Below, piece by piece: positions 16,178-23,607 of a DNA stretch of 37,785 nucleotides (the first letter of the stretch is position 1; each line of letters begins with the position of its first letter). Origin of the DNA: Actinobaculum massiliense (lineage in GTDB: Bacteria > Actinomycetota > Actinomycetes > Actinomycetales > Actinomycetaceae). Below the pieces are notes generated by a model. That model saw nothing but the letters and a program-made list of their open reading frames with translations. It was not told the DNA's origin and searched no databases. The position numbers and the translations under genes are program-made. The DNA lies in contig NZ_LN881714.1 in assembly GCF_001457435.1 (NCBI RefSeq), forward strand, positions 1 to 37,785. The letters run 5' to 3'.

Positions 16178-16203
16178 ATAAGGGCGTCAGACGACGCCCT
16201 TAT
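16178..16203 (-). terminator. Second hairpin at the end of the immunity cassette
   Basis: An 11-bp perfect inverted repeat (16178-16188 with 16193-16203) with a 4-base loop lies 25 bases after the stop of the last immunity paralogue. It is upstream of the T-tailed terminator in the direction of transcription. There is no T-run, so on its own it is probably a 3'-end stabiliser or weak terminator. Confidence 0.55.
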
Positions 16204-16227
16204 ACGTTATTGAGTTATGTGCCGGTA

Positions 16228-16536
16228 TTATGCTGAGACCTTGTCGGGGTAATGTTTTTCCCTGTACAGGTCAAGCGATATCTGCCACGGATCGTTAGGG
16301 GATTCTTCCTGTGCTTCTTTCTCCGCTCCAGCAAATATTTCGTAGGGAACCTCTATTCCTTCAGGCTCAGCCACGAAACAGACATTCAAAACAACGTTAT
16401 AAAGATCCTCATACACGGAAGTAATCAGATCTCTTTTACGGTGTTCCGGGACTCTTTCCCATAAGTAATCCACGAGGGCACGCGTTGCCGGCGGTATCCC
16501 CACAAATGGGTCCTCGTCATCCTCGTACATATCCAC
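16228..16536 (-). CDS. Immunity-like protein, third (divergent) paralogue
   Basis: The product has 102 residues and is acidic. It is homologous to the two genes upstream (PPATRALVDYLWERVPEH, then VPYEIFAGAEKEAQEESPND, then DPWQISLDLYREKHYPDK) but clearly diverged over its whole length. I place the start at the GTG (16536), because TTAGGAG lies just before it. The site is formed by the stop codon of a toxin-end relic (16545-16631). A cytoplasmic role in neutralising a variant of the MuF toxin domain is inferred. No named immunity family was recognised. Base composition is lower in GC than the neighbouring head genes. Confidence 0.65.
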   Translation of the reverse strand: MDMYEDDEDPFVGIPPATRALVDYLWERVPEHRKRDLITSVYEDLYNVVLNVCFVAEPEGIEVPYEIFAGAEKEAQEESPNDPWQISLDLYREKHYPDKVSA

Positions 16537-16544
16537 AGTAGCTC

Positions 16545-16631
16545 CTAACGGGCAGGTTTTCTCTGCGTTTTACCGCGCTTCCAGTGAACCTTCGCTACGC
16601 CTTCACCACGTTCTGGGTAGAACGATACCGT
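16545..16631 (-). pseudogene. Relic of the toxin 3' end (copy 2)
   Basis: Twenty-nine codons match the end of the MuF toxin gene (17418 onward), reading YPERGEGVAKVHWKRGK and closing RKPAR with a TAG stop. An in-frame TGA (16632-16634) lies directly upstream. Homology resumes in a shifted frame as DPDPNRD up to about 16656. It has no start and cannot make a toxin. Its TAG is part of the TTAGGAG ribosome binding site of the next immunity gene. Confidence 0.8.
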
Positions 16632-16659
16632 TCACGTCGCGGTTAGGATCTGGGTCTAC

Positions 16660-16965
16660 CTACGCTTTATCTGGGAACCAATCTTTCTTGTATGCATCGA
16701 GTACCATTTGCCAAGGATCGTCAGGAGATTCTTCCTTTGCTTCGTTCTCTGCCCCGATGAAAATCTCATAAGGAATCTTTAGTCCCTGCGGGCTAGCGAC
16801 AAACTCTAACGCGGTAACAATAACGTTATATAGAGTCTCCTCGTATTCAGTTTCGATAAGCTTTTGCTTATACGGCTCGGACACCCTCTCCCATATATAG
16901 TCAATGAGTGCGCGCGTGGCCGGAGGGAGGTAATAGAACGGGTCGTCATCTTCGTCGGTTTCCAC
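16660..16965 (-). CDS. Immunity-like protein, second paralogue
   Basis: The product has 101 residues. The N-terminus is acidic (METDEDDDPFYYLPPATRAL), followed by DYIWERVSEPYKQKLIETEY. The C-terminal half is identical in protein, and nearly so in DNA, to the first paralogue from FVASPQGLKIPYEIFIGAE onward, apart from one N/K change. This points to recent duplication or gene conversion. It starts at a GTG (16965) with TTAGGAG six bases upstream, formed by the stop of a toxin-end relic. Role by context: an immunity protein for the toxin or for a former toxin variant. Confidence 0.7.
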   Translation of the reverse strand: METDEDDDPFYYLPPATRALIDYIWERVSEPYKQKLIETEYEETLYNVIVTALEFVASPQGLKIPYEIFIGAENEAKEESPDDPWQMVLDAYKKDWFPDKA

Positions 16966-16974
16966 ACTAAGCTC

Positions 16975-17061
16975 CTAACGGGCAGGTTTCCTATGCATTT
17001 TACCGCCTTTCCAGTGAACCTTCGATACGCCTTCGCCACGTTCTGGGTAGACCGATACCGT
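16975..17061 (-). pseudogene. Relic of the toxin 3' end (copy 1)
   Basis: Twenty-nine codons match the toxin C-terminus: VYPERGEGVSKVHWKGGK, ending RKPAR and TAG. A TGA (17062-17064) lies directly upstream in that frame. The DPDPNRD segment further up is frameshifted relative to it. Compared with the other relic, it carries a 13-base insertion caused by a small duplication near 17065-17080. It supplies the ribosome binding site of the second immunity gene. Confidence 0.8.
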
Positions 17062-17102
17062 TCACGTAGGCGCTTCACGTCGCGGTTAGGATCTGGGTCT
17101 AC

Positions 17103-17408
17103 CTACGCTTTATCTGGGAACCAATCTTTCTTGTATGCATCGAGTACCATTTGCCAAGGATCGTCAGGGGATTCTTCCTTTGCCTCCTTCTCCGCCCCGA
17201 TGAAAATCTCATAAGGAATCTTTAGTCCCTGCGGGCTAGCGACAAACTCTAACGCGGTAACAATGACATCGTACAAATCCTCGTACATTGAGTTGACGAT
17301 TTTTTGTTTATAGGGTTCGGAGACTCTTTCCCACAGGTAGTCAACGAGGGCACGCGTGGACGGGGGTAACCAATCAAACTTACCTTCATAGTACCCATAT
17401 AAAGCCAT
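17103..17408 (-). CDS. Immunity-like protein, first paralogue (next to the toxin)
   Basis: The product has 101 residues. It starts MALYGYYEGKFDWLPPSTRA, then DYLWERVSEPYKQKIVNSMY, and ends DPWQMVLDAYKKDWFPDKA. The ATG (17408) is ten bases after the toxin stop, with TTAGGAA overlapping that stop as ribosome binding site. A small acidic gene tightly coupled behind a polymorphic toxin is the standard immunity arrangement, so this copy is the best candidate for the cognate antitoxin of the current MuF C-terminus. No catalytic motif and no membrane segment are visible. Confidence 0.72.
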   Translation of the reverse strand: MALYGYYEGKFDWLPPSTRALVDYLWERVSEPYKQKIVNSMYEDLYDVIVTALEFVASPQGLKIPYEIFIGAEKEAKEESPDDPWQMVLDAYKKDWFPDKA

Positions 17409-17417
17409 GGCTTGTTC

Positions 17418-19334
17418 CTAACGTACAGGTTTTCTGTGCACCTTACCGCGTTTCCAGGTTACCTCAGATACGCCGTGGCCACGTTCTGGGTAGAATTTCA
17501 CCGTCTTTGCAGGATCGGGAGCCATCATATTGTACGAAAGCCTCAACTCCACACCTTTATAGCTATGCACGATTTCAACAGCACCTCTGTCTCCTACGCT
17601 AGCGACTCCGTGTTTGAGGGTATCGACAAGGGCCGCTTCGACGGTTTCCTTTGTCCACTCTTTCGGGAACTCGCCGTTACCACTCTTTTTACCTTTCGGT
17701 GTTTGACCGTAGAGATGCCCGCCAACGGTTGTGCCGGGGATCCCGTAACAGATTTTCTCGATCAACCATTCATCGTGTGGGTCAAAAGGAAGCTCGCCGT
17801 TAAGCAAAGGTGCACCGGTTGGAGGTTTCTTACCCCCACCCGCACCCCCGGTAAGCGGGTGCGGGTTTTTTCCTTTACGTTTAGACGCCGTGCCTTTCCC
17901 GCCATGGCGGGCTTGAGATTTTTTGCGGCCGCTTAGGACTGCTGTGGTTGTTCCTTTGGCTCGCAGTAAGCGGTAGTGGCGGGCTTGTTCCCCGTAGAGA
18001 GTGCGCCCATCAACGGTTATTTTGTGGCCGAGGGTTTCCAGGGCTGCCCGGTATTCGGCTTCTGCCCGGACCATGTCTGAGGCCGTGAGCTGGTAGTCGG
18101 GAGTGGTGTAGCGGATGTTGCGTCCGGCGAGGCGTTGGCGGCGTTCAACTGCTCGCACCGTATAGGGGTTCAATCCGGCTTGGGCTTCTTTCCAGTTCCT
18201 TTCTGCTTCGAATAGGCGACGTTCGGCGGCCGTCATCGTATAAATATTGTTCGGGTCTCGCACTCCTGTGCGTAGGGCTTCTTCTACGGCTTTGCGGGCC
18301 CCGGCTGTTTTACCGCCATGGCCTAATTGTCCGTATCCGAAACGTTGCCCGTGTAGAGATCCGAGCGGGTTTTGCCCGCCTTCGTGTATATAGCCGTGTT
18401 CGACGAGAAGGCTGAGGACTTGTTCGCGGGACAAGTCCCATTGTTTGGCTTGCCGGTAGATCCCTTCCGGGGTCATACGCCGCTGGCCACGGGATAAGAA
18501 CCTCGAGCCGTGCCCGCGCCTGGTGCGTCCCTCGCTGGTATACATTCCTCCTTTTTGGACCCCGCGCCTGGCGTTGATGACCTGGAAAATGTCTGCGCCC
18601 TCGCGTACGGCTTGAGCCGAGTAGCGACCCAACAGCCGGTTTTGTGCCTCGTGACCGAGCGAGTTGAAATACTCGTAAGGGTCGACCACGAGTCCTTCGG
18701 AGATGGCCCCGTCGAGTTGTTTGACGGTTGCTGGCACGTGGACACAGTCACACCCGGGGTGGCGGAGAAACCCATCATTGAACGCATAGCGCCGCCCGGC
18801 TAGTATAACACATCTGGCACACGAGGGAGGGTTGAGCATGCGCACGTATCCCACGCTTGGGCGGGCGACGATATCGATGGATGCTGCCGAACGTGCCGTA
18901 TCGACAACGACTTGGCGGGCGAGCCGGTCAAGATATGCCCCGCCTTCGGAGAGGGCTTGGCGGGTATCTTTCCCGTTTTTTATTGCTTCGAGGACGCGTG
19001 GGATAGGGCTTGCGATTGCTTGGCTGAGCAGGTTTCCCTCTGGCGCCCACCCGCTAAACGCGTCAACGTTTACAAACCCTACCGGTAGAACATACTCGCC
19101 TTGTTCGGCAAGCGTTGTGGCCGTGTAGCCGGCCCCGGCGATAGCCGCTTCGCGTTGCAGGACGAAGAGGTAGCTCGTGAGGCCTTTTCCTGCTTCATCC
19201 CATGTTTGGCTAATATAGTCCGGGTTGATGCGCGCCCAATAGTGGCGGGCAACGCGGATCGCGGTTTCTTGCAAGCCAAGCATTTTTTTATAGTGGGCTA
19301 TCGCCCCTTGCGGCAGGTTCTGTATCAACGCCAT
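17418..19334 (-). CDS. MuF-like minor head protein with C-terminal EndoU-like toxin domain
   Basis: The product has 638 residues. Residues 1-250 form the MuF-type head-morphogenesis domain with the actinophage Cys/His motif (C172, C175, H192, C195, C197 in PPSCARCVILAGRR and RHPGCDC). A basic middle region follows, with a Gly/Pro-rich linker near 485-515. The last 100 residues resemble bacterial EndoU-type toxins: GHLYG (H540), FPKEWT (556-561), KGVELRLSY and TVKFYP (611-616). The GGHH pair usual in EndoU is not seen, so the active site is uncertain and another fold of the Barnase/EndoU/RelE group is possible. MuF proteins are packaged in the head and can be delivered with DNA. Three immunity-like genes follow. 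Confidence 0.8.
   Translation of the reverse strand: MALIQNLPQGAIAHYKKMLGLQETAIRVARHYWARINPDYISQTWDEAGKGLTSYLFVLQREAAIAGAGYTATTLAEQGEYVLPVGFVNVDAFSGWAPEGNLLSQAIASPIPRVLEAIKNGKDTRQALSEGGAYLDRLARQVVVDTARSAASIDIVARPSVGYVRMLNPPSCARCVILAGRRYAFNDGFLRHPGCDCVHVPATVKQLDGAISEGLVVDPYEYFNSLGHEAQNRLLGRYSAQAVREGADIFQVINARRGVQKGGMYTSEGRTRRGHGSRFLSRGQRRMTPEGIYRQAKQWDLSREQVLSLLVEHGYIHEGGQNPLGSLHGQRFGYGQLGHGGKTAGARKAVEEALRTGVRDPNNIYTMTAAERRLFEAERNWKEAQAGLNPYTVRAVERRQRLAGRNIRYTTPDYQLTASDMVRAEAEYRAALETLGHKITVDGRTLYGEQARHYRLLRAKGTTTAVLSGRKKSQARHGGKGTASKRKGKNPHPLTGGAGGGKKPPTGAPLLNGELPFDPHDEWLIEKICYGIPGTTVGGHLYGQTPKGKKSGNGEFPKEWTKETVEAALVDTLKHGVASVGDRGAVEIVHSYKGVELRLSYNMMAPDPAKTVKFYPERGHGVSEVTWKRGKVHRKPVR
17838..17871 (+). 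terminator. Plus-strand terminator embedded in the MuF linker coding region
   Basis: A perfect 10-bp stem (17838-17847 with 17857-17866) is followed by TTTTTT on the plus strand, antisense to the MuF gene. It lies in the Gly/Pro-rich linker just before the toxin domain. It would stop plus-strand transcripts crossing the toxin region from the left. It may also be a by-product of the repetitive linker codons. Confidence 0.6.
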
Positions 19335-20676
19335 AATTCTTCTCCGCTACTCCGCCAAGCAGCGGATCTGTTTCTTCTGCTTCTAGGTAGTCGCGTTCGC
19401 GTTGCTTGCGGGCCTCGGACCAGCCCAGCAGGTCCCATACGCCTTCACGTGAGAGCACGGGTTTACCGCCCGCGAGTTTTTGTAAAGCATCAGCGCGTTG
19501 AGCAAACGTTGGGGTGCCAGGGTCTTGCCATTCGACTCGCACAGAGTTACCTGCCGGCCACTGCCCGCTCGTGATACGCGTTGCCGTATCGATCACCCAC
19601 GAGAGGGCTTTACCTGTTTCAGCGTTTGACCGTTCAACGGTTTTCACCAGTCGGGCTTCTTCGGCTCGTATGGCTCCTTCGGCTGCCGGGTTCGAGGAAA
19701 AAATACCGAAATACGAAGAGGGGAAACCCGTAACAGAGGCAGCCAGGCGCCCATACATCGCCAGTGTTTCGTGATAGTTCCCCAAATCTGCCCCGGGTAG
19801 CTGTCCTACTTTCGCGTCCTTGTTCGCCAACGCCCACACGCTTGACATGTAGGATTCCCACTGGGTGAGCCGGGTCTTCCCATCGGCGGCAACGAAGTCT
19901 TTTGGTTGAGCACCGACCACGAATTTTCGGGGAATGTTGACGGTTTCTAGGCCATATTGCAGGCCTGTGAGGGCACGGACGGCCATGTCGGTGATGGGGA
20001 TGATCCCGGTTAGTTCGGAGGTGCCTTTCCACCTGCCGGTTATTTGCCGGTTGAGGGCCATAATGACTGGTACGCGTCCCAGTTCGTGCCGGTTACGTCC
20101 TGCTACTTCCCACTGGTCCGCTTCAGGCTTGCCCAACACCCAGGTACACTCCGGGGTGTAGAGGGTCGCTCCGGTGATTTCTCCTTGCGGGGCGCGGGGG
20201 GTGGGCGTGCGCCATATTTTTAGTGCGCAGTCGATCATGCGTTTGCGTGGGTCGATACGCACGGCCATTTCGCGGGGTGACTCGACGGTGACGACGGGCA
20301 GGGAGGGGTCTTCTTCGTTCGCCCCGACCAGGAAGAAGGCACGCCCGTAGATGAGCTTGTCACGCGTGAACATGGTGGTTTGAGAATCCATAGAGTTGCG
20401 TTCGAAAAGCGTTGCCGCGCTGTGGGAGGCACGGTCGGATCCACGATCGAGAAGGGCACGCACTTCTGAGCGTTCGGTGATTGCTTCGACCACGACCGAT
20501 GGCCAGGCAATCACCGGTTCCATACCGCGCAAGCCTGGTGGGATAGCGATACCGAGTTCTTCCAGGCGTGAGGTGCCCTCATAGTAGGCGAGGTGGGAGG
20601 CGTCGTCCCTATAAAGGCTGGTCATAGTGGAGGTGAGCGTTTTCGCGAGGGCGATGGCGTCTTTATCGTTCAACAC
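19288..20676 (-). CDS. Portal protein (SPP1 gp6-like)
   Basis: The product has 462 residues. It has typical features of actinophage portals of the SPP1 type: an N-terminal YYEGTSRLEELGIAIPPGLR, then WPSVVVEAITERSEVRALLD, a wing region, and FPSSYFGIFSSNPAAEGAIR followed by EEARLVKTVERSNAETGKAL. The portal forms the dodecameric DNA channel at one head vertex. I place the start at the GTG (20676), which has AAGGAG upstream. The C-terminus overlaps the MuF start by 47 bases, so the two may be coupled. Confidence 0.9.
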   Translation of the reverse strand: MLNDKDAIALAKTLTSTMTSLYRDDASHLAYYEGTSRLEELGIAIPPGLRGMEPVIAWPSVVVEAITERSEVRALLDRGSDRASHSAATLFERNSMDSQTTMFTRDKLIYGRAFFLVGANEEDPSLPVVTVESPREMAVRIDPRKRMIDCALKIWRTPTPRAPQGEITGATLYTPECTWVLGKPEADQWEVAGRNRHELGRVPVIMALNRQITGRWKGTSELTGIIPITDMAVRALTGLQYGLETVNIPRKFVVGAQPKDFVAADGKTRLTQWESYMSSVWALANKDAKVGQLPGADLGNYHETLAMYGRLAASVTGFPSSYFGIFSSNPAAEGAIRAEEARLVKTVERSNAETGKALSWVIDTATRITSGQWPAGNSVRVEWQDPGTPTFAQRADALQKLAGGKPVLSREGVWDLLGWSEARKQRERDYLEAEETDPLLGGVAEKNYGVDTEPAARGDSPL

Positions 20677-20705
20677 GACGGGTTCTCCTTAATCGCGGCC
20701 CGGGC

Positions 20706-22295
20706 CTACCAGGCGAAGACGCGCGTATCGGTTGCCTGTCCCCATCCGAGTGCGCGCATGTCCGAGGCGGCTTCGTGGGCGAGGATGTCGGCCATGAGGA
20801 TGTCAATTTTCATATGCTCGGCTGGTTTGCCGAGAATGTATTGGTCGCCGGGTTTAGCAACTTTCCTGGCGTGGAGGGCATGTTCACGAGCGGTGGGGTC
20901 CGCGTCGTGGGTGGTGATTCCTTCGTAGGAGTCTTCGAGGAACCGGGAGAGGGCTTCGAACATGCGTCGTACTTGGTTGGTGGGCCATTGGACGACCCGG
21001 TCTTCGCCATACATTCCGGCCCACGTGTCGGCTTGGGTTTCCCAATGTCGCGGGTCGATATAGAACCGGGCGACGTCGTAGTGGGCGAAGAGTTCTTGGA
21101 TGGCCGCGTCCACTTCCCCGCGTGGGATGCGCCCATCTGGCCATTCTTTCGGGTTCCAATAGGTGGGCCGCGAGTCGGGTCCGTAGGTGGGTGTGAAGCG
21201 GTATCCGTCGAGGGTTTCAGCTCGCAGGGCTGACCAGTCGTCGGAGCGCGACCCGTCAAACCCGAGGGCTATCTTCTCTCCCGGGTTTATCTGCCTGGTG
21301 GTTTCTCCTGCGTCCCATACATGGTCGGGCATATAGGAGCCCAGTCCTTGGACGAGTTGGTTGAGGAAGAAGCGGCGTGCCGAGGTCGGGTCGGTTTCCA
21401 TGAGTTCTTCCATTTCCGCGCCCACCGCGTCCAGGTCGACCCACGGTGAGCCTTCGTAGACGTATTCGAGGATTTTTCTGCGGTCTTTCTTTTTTGTCCA
21501 GTCCAGGTCGGCGGGTGGGCGGCGATACCAGCGCCATATGTCTTTTGATTTGGACGTATAGGTTGCTTCTGCTGCGCTATCGTCCATGGGGTCCCACGGG
21601 TTGGTGATTTCTAGGCCGCGTCCTCCCATTCCGGCTAGGCCGCGTCGCATGGTGTCCCAGACTTTGCGTAGCTTGCCCGTATAGATACCGGATTCGTCCG
21701 CGAGTGCGAAGTGGATGGGGCTTCCGAGTTTTGAGTTGGGGGCGGAGGTGATGGGGTCGATGCGTCCGTTGTTGGGGAGGCGGATGAATCCTTCGCGGAC
21801 TTTCATTTGCTCGGCGAGGGGGCCGCGGCGGATCATTTCTTGGAGGGGACGGTAGACGTTGTCGGTTTGTTCTTCGGCGGTGGCGAGGAGTTGGATGTTG
21901 GACATGGGGCGTGGGATTCCCATGGGTTCGCCGGGGGTGTATTCGTAGATCCATCCGCAGGGGCATCCGTGGTCGGAGCAGTGGTATTCGTCGCCTTGGG
22001 TGGCCCATCCGGCGAAGATGCATGGGCCGACGGCTTCGAAGCAGATGATGGAGGCACCCCAGGGGGATTTGCCGGCTTTTTGGGGTCCGACGACGAGGCC
22101 GCGCCGGTAGGTGAAGGCGGGGGCTCCGGCGGGCCGGTGGGGGTTGAAGGTGGCGGTGGGTTTTATTTGATAGAAGGCGGCGGTGTTTTGGAGTTGCCAG
22201 CCGTCGTGGATGAAGGGGGCGCCCATGGACCAGCCGTCGGCGACGACGCAGTGGGCTTCTATCCAGTCGGCGGCGAGGAAGCCAAGGGTTTTCAC
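20706..22295 (-). CDS. Terminase large subunit
   Basis: The product has 529 residues and is the ATP-driven DNA packaging motor. The N-terminal ATPase has the Walker A-type motif VVGPQKAGKS (near residue 71). The Walker B region is near PIHFALADESGIYTG. The C-terminal nuclease begins with KIALGFDGSRSDDWSALRAE (first catalytic Asp) and contains ARFYIDPRHWETQADTWAGM. It starts at a GTG (22295) behind GGAGG, one codon after the small subunit gene. Confidence 0.93.
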   Translation of the reverse strand: MKTLGFLAADWIEAHCVVADGWSMGAPFIHDGWQLQNTAAFYQIKPTATFNPHRPAGAPAFTYRRGLVVGPQKAGKSPWGASIICFEAVGPCIFAGWATQGDEYHCSDHGCPCGWIYEYTPGEPMGIPRPMSNIQLLATAEEQTDNVYRPLQEMIRRGPLAEQMKVREGFIRLPNNGRIDPITSAPNSKLGSPIHFALADESGIYTGKLRKVWDTMRRGLAGMGGRGLEITNPWDPMDDSAAEATYTSKSKDIWRWYRRPPADLDWTKKKDRRKILEYVYEGSPWVDLDAVGAEMEELMETDPTSARRFFLNQLVQGLGSYMPDHVWDAGETTRQINPGEKIALGFDGSRSDDWSALRAETLDGYRFTPTYGPDSRPTYWNPKEWPDGRIPRGEVDAAIQELFAHYDVARFYIDPRHWETQADTWAGMYGEDRVVQWPTNQVRRMFEALSRFLEDSYEGITTHDADPTAREHALHARKVAKPGDQYILGKPAEHMKIDILMADILAHEAASDMRALGWGQATDTRVFAW

Positions 22296-22297
22296 TC

Positions 22298-22786
22298 CTA
22301 GCCTCCTTCTATCACCTGGAATCTTTCAGCTGCGCTTGTGCGGGTGGTGCGGGGTTGTTTCTTTTCTGGCGCTGCGGGTTGGGCTATTTGCCAGCCGTTT
22401 TCTCTCATTCCTGCGGGGGTGAGGCCTATTTGGTCGCGGTAGCGGTGGAGTTGGCCGATGAGCGCGGCTGAGGGTTCGTGGGCGAGTTCGACGGATGCTT
22501 CTACTCGGCACATTTCGGCGATGATGCGCCACCGCCAGGGTTCGTTTTCCCACACGGTTGCTTGCGGGGTTTTCCATAGGGCCCGCCAGATTGCTTTTTC
22601 GCGTGCGGCGAGTGGGGTGACGCGGCGGGTTTGGGGGTCTTTGAGGGCGGGAATGGGGAATGGTGGGGTTTTTCCTTTTCTTCCTTCGGGTGGGAGTGGG
22701 GTGAAGGTCAGTCCGCGTCGTTCGGTTCTAGCTGAGGTGGGGTCGGGCTGGGGCCCTGACCGGTTGCGTGCTCCTCCTCGTGGCAT
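22298..22786 (-). CDS. Terminase small subunit
   Basis: The product has 162 residues. The basic N-terminus (PRGGARNRSGPQPDPTSART) and the core segment ALWKTPQATVWENEPWRWRI are followed by EMCRVEASVELAHEPSAALI and QIGLTPAGMRENGWQI. This is the typical P27-like small terminase of actinophages, which recognises the packaging site and recruits the large subunit. The ATG lies seven bases after a GGAGG site. A noncoding stretch and the HNH gene lie directly upstream. Confidence 0.85.
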   Translation of the reverse strand: MPRGGARNRSGPQPDPTSARTERRGLTFTPLPPEGRKGKTPPFPIPALKDPQTRRVTPLAAREKAIWRALWKTPQATVWENEPWRWRIIAEMCRVEASVELAHEPSAALIGQLHRYRDQIGLTPAGMRENGWQIAQPAAPEKKQPRTTRTSAAERFQVIEGG

Positions 22787-22961
22787 TCGGCTACCTCCTC
22801 CATGGTGTTAACGTAATTAGTGGTTAGAAATTTTGGAAACGTGTGAACCCGTCGCGCTATTTTTTGCCCTCCCCGCCGGTCCTGATGGTCTTTGATGTCG
22901 GGGTACCCCCCCTGGGGTATCTGTGTTAGGTGGCTAGCGTTCTGATTTTGTTTGATATTGT
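22787..22961. other. Noncoding gap between the HNH and TerS genes, candidate cos region
   Basis: No gene is seen in this 175-base gap. It contains a run of C/G with an inverted repeat (TACCCC and GGGGTA around 22903-22919) and AT-rich tracts on either side. Cohesive-end sites of HNH-carrying siphoviruses commonly lie beside the small terminase gene. The placement is an inference from position. Confidence 0.35.
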
Positions 22962-23288
22962 TTAGTTGTGTTTGTGGGCGTTTGTTCCTCCTGCGCTGTC
23001 GTTGCAGGATTTGTGAGAAATGCCCAGATAGCGAGAGCGATCATTGTCGTCGTGATCGAGCGCCCATTCGTCTTTGGCTGTGATAGGGCGCCCGCAGCGG
23101 GCGCACGCGATGATCTCGCCGTTGTCTAGCCGGTGGGCGTAGGCACCCCGGAGGCGTACGTGGGCCTGGCCGTAGCCGCGCTGGGTTCGCGTGCCGCGTT
23201 TGGTTTCGTATTCGCGTGCGTGGTGAAGACAGTACCTATGGGTAGGGGGGATCAGGTGTGGGCAACGGGGGGCCGGGCAACGCTTCAC
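22962..23288 (-). CDS. HNH endonuclease of the packaging region
   Basis: The product has 108 residues. The N-terminal zinc part (CPAPRCPHLIPPTHRYCLHH) is followed by IIACARCGRPITAKDEWALD, HDDNDRSRYLGISHKSCND. This gives the two CxxC knuckles and the DHDDND/HKSCN core of HNH nucleases. HNH proteins encoded next to the terminase are known partners of it in cos-type packaging, stimulating end cleavage. It starts at a GTG (23288) with GGGAGG upstream and is the first gene of the late block. Confidence 0.88.
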   Translation of the reverse strand: MKRCPAPRCPHLIPPTHRYCLHHAREYETKRGTRTQRGYGQAHVRLRGAYAHRLDNGEIIACARCGRPITAKDEWALDHDDNDRSRYLGISHKSCNDSAGGTNAHKHN

Positions 23289-23390
23289 CTCTCCTACCTC
23301 CCTCCCCGCCTGCCCCTCCCCTTACTCGCCCCCCACCCCGGCACGCACCGGGGCGGGCAGGGACAGGGACGGGGTGGGATCTGCAACGAT

Positions 23391-23404
23391 TCACTTAAAA
23401 GTGA
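23391..23404. promoter_or_regulatory. Near-palindromic operator candidate
   Basis: TCACTT and AAGTGA are separated by two bases. It is the only AT-rich island in a very GC-rich intergenic region, about 100 bases upstream of the first late gene. This suits a binding site for a regulator of late transcription, but no promoter consensus is clear beside it. Confidence 0.35.
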
Positions 23405-23586
23405 TTACTTGTGTCTCTAGTTGAGTGCCGCCCGCCCCCCCTACCCGGGGCCGGGAGGAGGGGTACCGGCCAGACGGACTGCCACATACCCCTGCCTAGT
23501 GGCCGGAGGTATGTGGGGCATGCGGGGGGCGCTAGGTCGCCGATCTTATAGGTAGTAACGGCAAGCCGCCCCATCGCCCGCAGGCA

Positions 23587-23607
23587 ACAAAAAAGGCGAA
23601 GCACCTT
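23587..23607 (-). terminator. Terminator of the early operon
   Basis: On the minus strand the 6-bp stem AAGGTG/CGCCTT with a 3-base loop runs into a T-tract (AAAAAA at 23588-23594 on plus). It lies about 50 bases past the last early gene and separates early from late transcription. Confidence 0.75.

Noticed and set aside
16228-17408. Three small genes as ordinary head accessory proteins
   Set aside because: Tandem paralogy, coupling to the toxin stop codon and intervening toxin relics all favour immunity. The accessory reading remains possible but explains less.
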